Source: an uncultured Collinsella sp.
Lineage (GTDB): Bacteria > Actinomycetota > Coriobacteriia > Coriobacteriales > Coriobacteriaceae
Direction: 5' to 3'
DNA length: 38,662 nt
Assembly: GCA_958421655.1 (NCBI GenBank)
Contig: CATZMG010000012.1
Span: forward strand, 1 to 38,662
The notes beneath the pieces are model-generated. The model saw only the letters and a list, made by a program, of their open reading frames with translations. It did no database searches and was not told where the DNA came from. Position 1 is the stretch's first letter, and the number at the start of each line of letters is the position of its first letter. Of the stretch, positions 6,857-13,769 are shown one piece after another. The translations under genes were made by a program, and so were the position numbers.

Positions 6857-8233
6857 CTACTCCTCCACGGCCTGCGTGCCGGCAGCACGGGCCAAATCAT
6901 CGATTGCCAGGGTGTCGGCGCTCAGAGCGCGATGACGGCCATCGAGCGCGGGATCGCCCGCCTGCTCCACGGCCAGCGACTCGCCGGTACGCATGCACCA
7001 CGCGGCGCGACGACCCCAGACCAGCGCCTCGAGCAGGCTGTTTGATGCAAGGCGATTCTTGCCGTGAACGCCATTGCAAGCCGTCTCGCCCGCGGCGTAG
7101 AGCTCTGGCATCGAAGTGCGGCCGTCCTTATCGACCCATACGCCGCCCATAAAGTAGTGCTGCGTGGGCGTAACGGGAATGGGCTCGTCCAAGATGTCGC
7201 GACCGTCCTCCAGGCAGCGCGCGCGAATGTTGGCAAAGTGCCCGGTCACCACATCGCGCTCGACGGGGGCAAAACTCAGCCACTCGTGCTCGGCACCGTC
7301 CTGCTTCATCTGCACGCGAATAGCGGCGGCGACCACATCGCGCGGCTGAAGCTCATCGGTAAAGCGCTCGCCAGCGGCGTTGAGCAAAATCGCGCCCTCG
7401 CCGCGGCAACTCTCGCTGATCAGGAAGGTGCGACCCGGCTGCGGCGAGAACAGTCCCGTGGGGTGAATCTGCACGTAGTCCAGATGCTCCATCTTAATGC
7501 CATGCTCCTGAGCGATGTAGCAGGCATCGCCCGTGAGCTGCGGGTAGTTGGTCGAATGGTCGTATACGCCGCCGATGCCGCCCGTTGCCCACAGCGTGTG
7601 GCGGGCATGGATCTTAAACGGCTCGCCGGCATGCGCGCCCTCGGCGGTATTTACCAGCTCGTCGGCGGGACGAACCGAGTTGTTCTCGTCCACGGGAACG
7701 GCGACGACGCCGGTGCACACCGTGGCACCGTCACGCTCGCCCGTTAGGATGTCGGTCATGGCCACGTGCTCCAAAATCTGCACGTTATCCAGCTTGCGAA
7801 CGGCCTGGAGCAGCTTGGTCGTGATCTCCTTGCCGGTAATATCGGCATGGAAGGCGATGCGCGGACGGCTGTGCGCGCCCTCGCGGGTAAAGTTGAGGCT
7901 GCCGTCGGCCTTGCGCTCAAAATCCACGCCCATGGCCAGCAGGTCGTTGATGACCGAGCGGCTCGAGCGAATCATGATGTCGACGCTCTCGCGGCGGTTC
8001 TCGTAGTGGCCGGCGTGCATGGTGTCCTCAAAGAAGGCATCGTAGTCCGAGCCTTCGGGCAGCACGCAAATGCCGCCCTGCGCGAGCATCGAATCGCACT
8101 CATCGACCGAGCCCTTGGAGAGCATGATCACGCGCGTGCTCGTCGGCAGGTTGAGAGCTGCGTACAGGCCCGCCACGCCGCAGCCGGCAATAACGACGTC
8201 GCACTCCATGTCGGGGTATTGTTTGGTTTTCAC
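6857..8233 (-). CDS. nadB: NadB, L-aspartate oxidase
   Basis: This flavoenzyme oxidises aspartate to iminoaspartate, the substrate of NadA. The protein has 458 residues, shorter than the ~540 of E. coli NadB because the C-terminal helical domain is reduced, as in several Gram-positive forms. The FAD-binding motif GCGVAGLYAALNLP is near residue 16. REGAHSRPRI lies in the capping domain, QIHPTGL and SESCRGEGAILLNAAGERF follow, and GETACNGVHGKNRLASNSLLEALVWG binds FAD near the C-terminus. I chose the GTG at 8233 (GAGAGGATTCCT upstream). The open frame continues to 8620, but that stretch overlaps nadA and has no family resemblance. Confidence 0.94.
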   Translation of the reverse strand: MKTKQYPDMECDVVIAGCGVAGLYAALNLPTSTRVIMLSKGSVDECDSMLAQGGICVLPEGSDYDAFFEDTMHAGHYENRRESVDIMIRSSRSVINDLLAMGVDFERKADGSLNFTREGAHSRPRIAFHADITGKEITTKLLQAVRKLDNVQILEHVAMTDILTGERDGATVCTGVVAVPVDENNSVRPADELVNTAEGAHAGEPFKIHARHTLWATGGIGGVYDHSTNYPQLTGDACYIAQEHGIKMEHLDYVQIHPTGLFSPQPGRTFLISESCRGEGAILLNAAGERFTDELQPRDVVAAAIRVQMKQDGAEHEWLSFAPVERDVVTGHFANIRARCLEDGRDILDEPIPVTPTQHYFMGGVWVDKDGRTSMPELYAAGETACNGVHGKNRLASNSLLEALVWGRRAAWCMRTGESLAVEQAGDPALDGRHRALSADTLAIDDLARAAGTQAVEE

Positions 8234-8251
8234 AGGAATCCTCTCCCTTGT

Positions 8252-8286
8252 AATGTGGCATAAGGGACTGCCCCTCATGTCACATT
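8252..8286 (-). other. Hairpin between nadA and nadB
   Basis: Fifteen-nt arms at 8252-8266 (starting AATGTGGCATAAGGG) and 8272-8286 pair with two G-T wobbles around a 5-nt loop. It starts just after the nadA stop (8290-8292) and lies 19 nt before the nadB GTG. No U-run follows, so it is more likely an RNA-stability or intergenic repeat element than a terminator. Confidence 0.6.
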
Positions 8287-8289
8287 GTT

Positions 8290-9315
8290 CTAGCGCGCTG
8301 CGTACTCGAGCATACGGTCGAGCGTAAGTTTTGCCTGGTCGGCAGCCTCGTCCGACACACCGATCTGCACCTCGCCCTCGCCCGTCTCCAGGCAGCGCAC
8401 GAGCTTTTCGAGCGTGATGAGATCCATGTTGACGCAGGTGGGCTGCACCGCGGGGAAGTAGAACTTCTTGCCGGTGCCCTGGCAGCGGCGCTCGAGCTCG
8501 TAGAGCACGCCGCGGACCGTCACGATAATGAACTCGCTCGCGTCGGACTCCTCGGCGTACTTGATGATGCCGGCGGTGGAGCCGATGTAGTCGGCCTCGG
8601 CCAGGACGTCGGCCTTGCACTCAGGATGCGCCAGCACGAGCGCGTCGGGGTGGGCCTCCGTCGCGTCGACGATCTGCTCGACGGTGATAATGTGATGGCG
8701 CGGGCAGTAGCCGTTGTTGAGGATGATGTGCTTTTGCGGCACCTGCTCGGCTACGAAGCGGCCCAGGTTTTGGTCGGGAATGAACAGGATATGCTGCTGC
8801 GGCAGCTCGGACACGATCTTGACGGCATTGGAGCTGGTGACGCACACGTCGCTCCAGCTCTTGATCTCGACCGTGGAGTTGACGTAGCACACCACGGCCA
8901 GGTCGTCGCCGTACTCGGCGCGCGCCGCGTCGACCGTCTCGCGCTTGACCATGTGAGCCATGGGGCAGTCCGCGCCCGGCTCGGGCAGCAGCACGGTCTT
9001 AGTGGGATTGAGCAGCTTGGCGCTCTCGCCCATAAACTCCACGCCGCACAGCACGATGGTCCGCTGTGGCAGGCTCTTGGCGAGCTTGGCCAGGTAGAAG
9101 CTGTCGCCGACGTAATCGGCAACAGCTTGGACCTCGGGCGCCACGTAGTAGTGCGCCAGGATTACCGCGTCACGTTGGGTTTTTAGTTGCTGAATGGCCT
9201 CGACGAGTTCTGCGGGCACCAGTGCCACGCGCTCCGTTGCCGTCGTTGCCGATGCCAGGCCGGCCGCGATATCGCGTGCAAGCTCCGACGCATCCATGTT
9301 CGCGCTCTGTGCCAT
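8290..9315 (-). CDS. nadA: NadA, quinolinate synthase
   Basis: This [4Fe-4S] enzyme condenses iminoaspartate with dihydroxyacetone phosphate to quinolinate. The 341-residue protein has the three pseudo-repeated domains of the family: VILAHYYVAPEVQAVADYVGDS at the start, CGVEFMGESAKLLNP, and the cluster-ligand cysteines expected in PGADCPMAH, LAHPECKADV and QPTCVNMDLI. The start is the ATG at 9315; a TTG directly before it (9318) is less likely, since GAGAGGGG lies 6 nt from the ATG. It opens the nad operon, with nadB after a 56-nt gap. No NAD kinase or nadD is nearby. Confidence 0.96.
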   Translation of the reverse strand: MAQSANMDASELARDIAAGLASATTATERVALVPAELVEAIQQLKTQRDAVILAHYYVAPEVQAVADYVGDSFYLAKLAKSLPQRTIVLCGVEFMGESAKLLNPTKTVLLPEPGADCPMAHMVKRETVDAARAEYGDDLAVVCYVNSTVEIKSWSDVCVTSSNAVKIVSELPQQHILFIPDQNLGRFVAEQVPQKHIILNNGYCPRHHIITVEQIVDATEAHPDALVLAHPECKADVLAEADYIGSTAGIIKYAEESDASEFIIVTVRGVLYELERRCQGTGKKFYFPAVQPTCVNMDLITLEKLVRCLETGEGEVQIGVSDEAADQAKLTLDRMLEYAAR

Positions 9316-9350
9316 CAAGGCCCCTCTCTTTTGGCGAATCTTGGGGCTTT

Positions 9351-9400
9351 AGTATGACACCTAGGTTTACAGCTGACAAGACAGCTGTAAACCTAGGTGT
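9351..9400 (-). promoter_or_regulatory. nadA promoter overlapped by a perfect palindrome (likely NiaR operator)
   Basis: On the minus strand, TTGTCA (plus 9374-9379) and CATACT (plus 9351-9356) are spaced 17 bp. A perfect inverted repeat with 19-nt arms ACACCTAGGTTTACAGCTG (9357-9375 and its complement 9382-9400) and a 6-nt centre covers the spacer and the -35 box. The central ACAGCTGTCTTGTCAGCTGT pattern resembles NiaR boxes of Firmicutes as I recall them. Bound repressor would block RNA polymerase. The rest of this spacer (9401-9607) shows no further feature I can support. Confidence 0.75.
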
Positions 9401-9607
9401 AAAGTTGAAATAAAGATTCAATCATGTGGCAGGTCCATTTTTGAACTGGCAAGCTGAGGCTAGCCGAGCTCTCGATAGCGCAGGAGGCATCTTTCGCCAC
9501 CGCAATACCGCTTGGCGCGAGTTGCACGCCGTGGGGCGCAAACGGTCCGCACCTCCGCAAGCGGCGCGTGCCCGATGTGGCAAAATCGAACTACTTAAGG
9601 GGGCCGA

Positions 9608-10330
9608 ATGCTCAAGATTATTGCCTGCGACGATGACGTCGCTTTTCTAGATAGACTGCACCGAATGATCGATCGTTGGTCGACCGAGACGGGCACGGCG
9701 GTCGATGTTGCGCTCGTCACGCGCGGCGAGGACCTACTGGCCCGCCATGCCGCATCGCGCGCCGACATCATTCTGCTCGACATGATCATGCCGCTCGTCA
9801 ACGGCATGGACACCGCACGCGAATTGCGCCAGGCCGATACCGCCGTGCGCCTGGTGTTCCTCACCTCGTCGCCCGAGTTCGCACTGGAGTCCTACGAGGT
9901 CCGTGCCTTCGACTATCTGCTCAAGCCCGTGACTTACGAACGCCTGGCGCAGTTACTCGACGAGCTTTCGAGCATGCGCCCGGCGGCAACCGACGAGCTC
10001 GTGATCAAAACGTCCTTTGGCTACCACGCCCTGCGCCTGTCCGACATCGAATATGCCGAGGCGCGCAACAAGCACGTGGTCTTCCACCTGCGCGACGGAC
10101 GCGATATCGAGGCACTCGAGTCGTTCCGCAGCGTCGAGGACCGCTTGGAGCAAAACGCGGTCTTCTTTAAATGCCACCGCAGCTACCAGGTCAACCTGCG
10201 CAATATCGATCACTTTGACCGCACGGACATCGTCATGCGCTCGGGCGCTTGCATCCCGCTTTCGCGCAGCTGCAAGCAGGGATTCCAAGACGCCTACTTT
10301 GCGGTGCGCTTTGAGGGTGGAAGACACTGA
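9608..10330 (+). CDS. LytTR-family response regulator (AgrA-like)
   Basis: The 240-residue protein has a receiver domain (about residues 1-120) with the acidic pocket at CDDD (residues 7-10), the phospho-acceptor Asp58 in IILLDMIMP, and the Lys of YLLKPV. A LytTR DNA-binding domain follows (about 135-235), with YAEARNKHVVFHLRDG and FFKCHRSYQVNLRNIDHF. GGGGG upstream of the ATG is the ribosome-binding site. It overlaps the sensor kinase gene by 1 nt (TGATG), so the two form one transcript. Such pairs often answer peptide signals, but no agrB or agrD-like gene is present nearby, so the signal is unknown. Confidence 0.93.
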   Translation: MLKIIACDDDVAFLDRLHRMIDRWSTETGTAVDVALVTRGEDLLARHAASRADIILLDMIMPLVNGMDTARELRQADTAVRLVFLTSSPEFALESYEVRAFDYLLKPVTYERLAQLLDELSSMRPAATDELVIKTSFGYHALRLSDIEYAEARNKHVVFHLRDGRDIEALESFRSVEDRLEQNAVFFKCHRSYQVNLRNIDHFDRTDIVMRSGACIPLSRSCKQGFQDAYFAVRFEGGRH

Positions 10331-11607
10331 TGGTCTCCTCGGTCGAAATGATCCTTTGGGCAATCCACCACGCCACAACGCTACTCTTTGGCGTCTTTGC
10401 CTCGGCGGCGCTGTGCGGTATCGAAATCAATCGACGCCATGCACTCGAGTTGGTGGGGGTCGGAGTCGCAACCGGCGCTGCCTTTTCGATCGCCAATGCC
10501 GTCGGCGGCGAGCTTTTCGCCCGCCAGGTATATCCGCTCGTCGTGCATCTGCCGCTCGTCATCTATTTGTGCGCGCGCTACCGCCTGAGCCCGCTGCTTG
10601 CCGTGCTCGGCATTACGAGTGCCTATCTGAGCTGCCAGTTCAGCAATTGGATGGGCATCGCCGCATTTGCCGCAACCGATTCTCAGATCGCGTACTATCT
10701 GGCGCGCATCGCGACCACACTCGCCGTCTTTGCCGTCCTGTTGCATTGGGCCGGCGACATCGGTCCACGCTTGGCGATTAAAAGCACCACCGAGCTGGGC
10801 ATCCTTTTAATCCTGCCGCTCGTCTATTACGTCTTTGACTATGCCACCAACGTCTACACCACGCTGTTCCACTCGGGCTCGGTGGTGACGGTTGAGTTTT
10901 TGGCATTTGCGCTCTGTGCCTTCTATCTTATGTTTCTTGCCGTTTACCTGCGCGAATACGAAGAAAAGGAAACCGCCGAGCGAGAGCGCTGGATGCTCGA
11001 AACCCGCGACAGCGCCGCCATCAAAGAGCTCGAGGCTTGGCGTCAATCTGGGCGCGAGCTGTCGATTCTGCGCCACGACATGCGCCACTTCCTACGCGGC
11101 CTGGCCGCTTTAATTGAGGAGGGCCACACCGACGAGGCGCTCGATCGCATCGACGAACTCTGCGAAGCCGGCGACCGCACCGCCGTACGCCGCTTCTGCG
11201 CCAACGAGACCGTAAACATCGCGCTTTCGTCATTTAACTCGGATATCAATAGAAACGGCATTACCGCCAACCTGCGCGCCGCCGTACCCGAAACCATCCA
11301 CGTAGGTGACGCCGACCTGTTTAGCGTGCTCTCAAATGCCTTGGAAAACGCTATCACCGCCGCAAGCGCCGCACCCCAAGGAAAGCGATTCGTCGACTTT
11401 GACCTGCGATTAGAGGACGGCCAGCTGCTGCTGTTAGTTTCCAACACGTTTGACCGCGCGCCGCGCATGGTCGACGGCATGCCCGTGACCCGGCATGCGG
11501 GCCACGGCTTTGGCACCAGGAGCATCAAACTTGCCGTGGAGCGCATGAACGGCAACTGCCAGTTCCGCATTAACGGCGATCGGTTTGAGCTGCGCGCCGT
11601 GATGTAG
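10330..11607 (+). CDS. GHKL sensor histidine kinase (AgrC-like)
   Basis: The 425-residue membrane kinase is partner of the LytTR regulator upstream. Residues 1-205 hold about six hydrophobic segments, ending at FLAFALCAFYLMFLAVYL. A charged linker leads to the H-box with likely phospho-acceptor His249 in ILRHDMRHFLRGL. The ATPase domain has an N-box NALENAITAAS and a G-box GHGFGTRSIKLAVERMNG. It lacks a canonical D-box sequence, as is common in AgrC/CitA-like GHKL kinases. The gene converges on the minus-strand gene at 11626 with an 18-bp gap and no clear terminator. Confidence 0.9.
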   Translation: MVSSVEMILWAIHHATTLLFGVFASAALCGIEINRRHALELVGVGVATGAAFSIANAVGGELFARQVYPLVVHLPLVIYLCARYRLSPLLAVLGITSAYLSCQFSNWMGIAAFAATDSQIAYYLARIATTLAVFAVLLHWAGDIGPRLAIKSTTELGILLILPLVYYVFDYATNVYTTLFHSGSVVTVEFLAFALCAFYLMFLAVYLREYEEKETAERERWMLETRDSAAIKELEAWRQSGRELSILRHDMRHFLRGLAALIEEGHTDEALDRIDELCEAGDRTAVRRFCANETVNIALSSFNSDINRNGITANLRAAVPETIHVGDADLFSVLSNALENAITAASAAPQGKRFVDFDLRLEDGQLLLLVSNTFDRAPRMVDGMPVTRHAGHGFGTRSIKLAVERMNGNCQFRINGDRFELRAVM

Positions 11608-11625
11608 GGGCTGCCGCCAGCCTCG

Positions 11626-12201
11626 CTACAGCGGAGCGGCTGCCGGGGTCAGCTGCTTGATGTATGCCCACATGCGCTGCTTGGCGGCTTTGTCAGTCAG
11701 TGCCGCCTCAAAGCCGTCGAGCGCGAGCACGCGGCGGCCCTGCACATGGGCGACCAAGCCGGGCTTGAGCATAGCGGTATCGAAGTCGTCGATTGCCACA
11801 AGCATGTCGGCATAGGTCTCGCGCATGGTATCGGCCGCGCGATCGTCCAGCAGCAAGACCGCCTCGGGGTCCAAGGCCTCGAGCGCCTCGCGGAACAGCT
11901 CGCACGGTAGGCCCTCGCCTGTCGCGACCGCCCCGTCACCCACGCCGGCGACGCTTGCCAGCACGCAAAAATCCTCGGGCGCGTAGCCGATGGCCCCAAG
12001 CGCCTTGCGCAACGCCGCGCCATCCGGGCCGGCGGCAAGCTCGCCACCCGAACGCTCGGCCTCGTCCAAATCGCCTTTGACTAGTACGATCGGCGAGCAC
12101 GCGTTGCCCGCGATACGCACGCCGCGACCCGCGAGCGATGCGAGCTCCTGCTCGGCCGCCTGGGCGATGGCTTCTTTTTTCTGGCTTTGTGACGTGGGCA
12201 T
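11626..12201 (-). CDS. Uracil-DNA-glycosylase-like protein lacking catalytic motifs
   Basis: This 191-residue protein is not confidently assigned. Its order of motifs recalls family-4 uracil-DNA glycosylases: a strand ending IVLVKGDLDEAE where active enzymes have a GExPG motif, then GPDGAALRKALGAIGY, REALEALDPEAVLLLDDRA, and a C-terminal GRRVLALDGFEAALTDKAAKQRMWAYIK where active enzymes have a His-Pro-Ser/Ala motif. The catalytic residues and the four iron-sulfur cysteines are not visible, so it is probably not an active glycosylase. I start at the ATG at 12201 (GGAG 7 nt upstream), because the alternative ATG at 12231 overlaps a TATAAT -10 box. It is divergent from trxA. Confidence 0.6.
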   Translation of the reverse strand: MPTSQSQKKEAIAQAAEQELASLAGRGVRIAGNACSPIVLVKGDLDEAERSGGELAAGPDGAALRKALGAIGYAPEDFCVLASVAGVGDGAVATGEGLPCELFREALEALDPEAVLLLDDRAADTMRETYADMLVAIDDFDTAMLKPGLVAHVQGRRVLALDGFEAALTDKAAKQRMWAYIKQLTPAAAPL

Positions 12202-12229
12202 GCGCTCTCCAATCGTTTGCGTGCCCACC

Positions 12230-12235
12230 ATTATA
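12230..12235 (-). promoter_or_regulatory. Consensus -10 box upstream of the UDG-like gene
   Basis: TATAAT on the minus strand lies 29 bp before the chosen ATG at 12201. No good -35 is visible 16-18 bp further upstream. On the plus strand, TATAAG near 12279 may be the -10 of trxA, so the 136-bp spacer holds divergent promoters. Confidence 0.45.
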
Positions 12236-12337
12236 TAAAAGAGCCGGCCGCGAGTGGTTGCTTTGCGGGCGGCTGGGTATAAGCACGGTCGTATTGAGTT
12301 TTACGCGGCCAAGCCGCGTCGCATTATGGAGGTCACC

Positions 12338-12658
12338 ATGGCTGACATTAATCAGATTACCCCCGAGAACTTCGATTCCATCGTTAACGACAGCCTGCCC
12401 GTGCTGGTCGATTTTTGGGCACCGTGGTGCGGGCCCTGTCGATCCCTCTCGCCCATCGTTGACGAGGTTGCCGATGAGCTGGCGGGCAAGCTTGCCGTTG
12501 CCAAATGCAACGTCGACGACAACCAGGACCTGGCCATGAAGTATGGCGTCATGAGCATCCCCACGCTGGTTGTGTTTAAGAACGGCGAGGAGATTGACCG
12601 CTCGGTTGGCGCTCTGCCCAAGGCGAGGCTGCAGGCGCTGCTGGAGAAGCATCTGTAA
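12338..12658 (+). CDS. trxA: Thioredoxin
   Basis: The 106-residue cytoplasmic disulfide reductant has the active site WCGPC (Cys31 and Cys34) after VLVDFWAP, the cis-proline loop SIPTLVVFKNGE, and a C-terminal helix. The length is standard. The start at 12338 follows TGGAGGTCACC; the open frame extends upstream to 12254, but those residues are not thioredoxin-like. It is transcribed alone, divergent from the UDG-like gene. No thioredoxin reductase is adjacent. Confidence 0.96.
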   Translation: MADINQITPENFDSIVNDSLPVLVDFWAPWCGPCRSLSPIVDEVADELAGKLAVAKCNVDDNQDLAMKYGVMSIPTLVVFKNGEEIDRSVGALPKARLQALLEKHL

Positions 12659-12780
12659 TACGCTTGTTACATGTTGCCGTCTGCCTGCCGTCCATGAGCG
12701 CTTTTGCACCGCTCGCCGGACTTCTGGATGCACCGAGTGCAACCACGGATAGTATGGTAGTCACAAACAGCCCCCAGTGA

Positions 12781-12817
12781 ACGGGTGCGGGTCGCACAGA
12801 CTCGTACCCGTTTTCTT
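12781..12817 (+). terminator. Terminator downstream of trxA
   Basis: A 13-bp stem (ACGGGTGCGGGTC with GACTCGTACCCGT, two G-U pairs) and a 5-nt loop are followed by TTTTCTT. It lies 122 bp past the trxA stop. The bases in between show nothing I can assign. Confidence 0.8.
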
Positions 12818-12889
12818 ATGCAGCTGCGCGCAGAGCGGGCGTAGTAAAATCTGAACCACTGAACTGCCCCATACAAAAGGAGATTTTCC

Positions 12890-13138
12890 ATGCATGACGT
12901 CGGAATGAACATGAGCCAGCTTGCCATGAGCGTCAAGCAGGTCGACGACACCATCGAGCTCGCTCACGAATGGAGCCATCAGTTGCTGCATGCGACCGAG
13001 AATTTTGACATGGAGCGCATCGGCGCCAAGCTCGAGGCCGCCATGGCCGCGCTGCACGAGGCCCACGACGCACTCGAGGGCTACGAAGAGGCCATCGAGG
13101 CCGACCACAACTCCGTCGGCTCCGTGAAGCTGGTGTAA
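12890..13138 (+). CDS. Small His-rich helical protein of unknown function, upstream of nikR
   Basis: I do not recognise the family. The 82-residue protein is probably two amphipathic helices. His26, His30 and His34 are spaced four residues apart on one face of the first helix (LAHEWSHQLLHAT). His56, His59 and His73 lie in the second. Met residues cluster at the N-terminus. AAAAGGAGATTTTCC gives a strong ribosome-binding site, so the gene is clearly expressed. Its stop is 1 nt before the nikR GTG. That coupling and the histidine pattern suggest a link to nickel or another metal, but this is inference. Confidence 0.8.
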   Translation: MHDVGMNMSQLAMSVKQVDDTIELAHEWSHQLLHATENFDMERIGAKLEAAMAALHEAHDALEGYEEAIEADHNSVGSVKLV

Positions 13139-13139
13139 G

Positions 13140-13652
13140 GTGGCCGAACACGAGCACGGCTGCGGGTACGAGCACGAGCATCCGCACGGGGCGGACGGTG
13201 ATGCGGGCTGCCACTGTAGTGGCTCCGGCTCCGAGCTGGTCCGCTTTTCGGTTACCGCACCGGACGACCTGCTGCGCCGTTTTGACGAACAGATCGCGCG
13301 CCGCGGCGACGTGGCCAACCGCTCCGAGGCCGTGCGCGACCTGATTCGCGCCTCGATCGCCAAGGAGCAGATGCGCACGCCCGATGAGCATGTTATCGGG
13401 TCGCTCACCATGATCTACGACCATCACACCGGCGATCTGACGCGCCGTCTGGACGAAGTGCAGCACGACTACACCGACGAGATCGTATCGACCATGCACG
13501 TGCATCTGGATCACCACAACTGCTTGGAAATCCTGGCGCTCAAGGGTCGTGGCGAGCGCGTCTACGAACTAGCCGACCGCCTGCTGGGCCTGCGCGGCGT
13601 TAAGCACGGCGAGCTCACGTGCGCCGCCACCAAGCAGAGCCTGGGGCTGTAG
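13140..13652 (+). CDS. nikR: NikR, nickel-responsive regulator with His/Cys-rich N-terminal extension
   Basis: The 170-residue protein has a ribbon-helix-helix DNA-binding domain (about residues 32-78, VRFSVTAPDDLLRRFDE) and a C-terminal ACT-like nickel-sensing domain. The four nickel ligands of NikR are present: His109, His120, His122 and Cys128 in MHVHLDHHNCLE. Unlike standard NikR, about 30 extra residues precede the domain, with His at 4, 6, 12, 14, 16, 25 and Cys at 8, 24, 26, a probable metal-binding tail. The start is a GTG with a poor ribosome-binding site, 1 nt after the preceding ORF, so translation is likely coupled. It probably regulates nickel uptake or the hydrogenase genes downstream. 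Confidence 0.92.
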   Translation: MAEHEHGCGYEHEHPHGADGDAGCHCSGSGSELVRFSVTAPDDLLRRFDEQIARRGDVANRSEAVRDLIRASIAKEQMRTPDEHVIGSLTMIYDHHTGDLTRRLDEVQHDYTDEIVSTMHVHLDHHNCLEILALKGRGERVYELADRLLGLRGVKHGELTCAATKQSLGL

Positions 13653-13681
13653 CGGGATTTCCCGCAGCGCACCTGCCAAAT

Positions 13682-13745
13682 AGGGACAGGTTTGTTTTGG
13701 CAGGTTTAGAAGTTTTACCTACCAAAATAAACCTGTCCCTTTTTG
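13682..13745 (+). repeat. Palindromic repeat family 2, terminator-like, after nikR
   Basis: Twenty-four-nt arms at 13682-13705 (starting AGGGACAGGTTTG) and 13717-13740 pair with two wobbles around an 11-nt loop and are followed by TTTTT. It may end the nikR transcript. A half copy with TGCCAAAATAAACC and GTCCCTTTTTGG lies at 21516-21550. Confidence 0.75.
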
Positions 13746-13769
13746 GTCGGTTTTGATGAGGGGTGTCGC

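Noticed and set aside
8234..8620. N-terminal extension of nadB to 8620
   Set aside because: It overlaps nadA and is Arg-rich and unlike any NadB; a GTG with a good ribosome-binding site at 8233 fits the FAD motif position.
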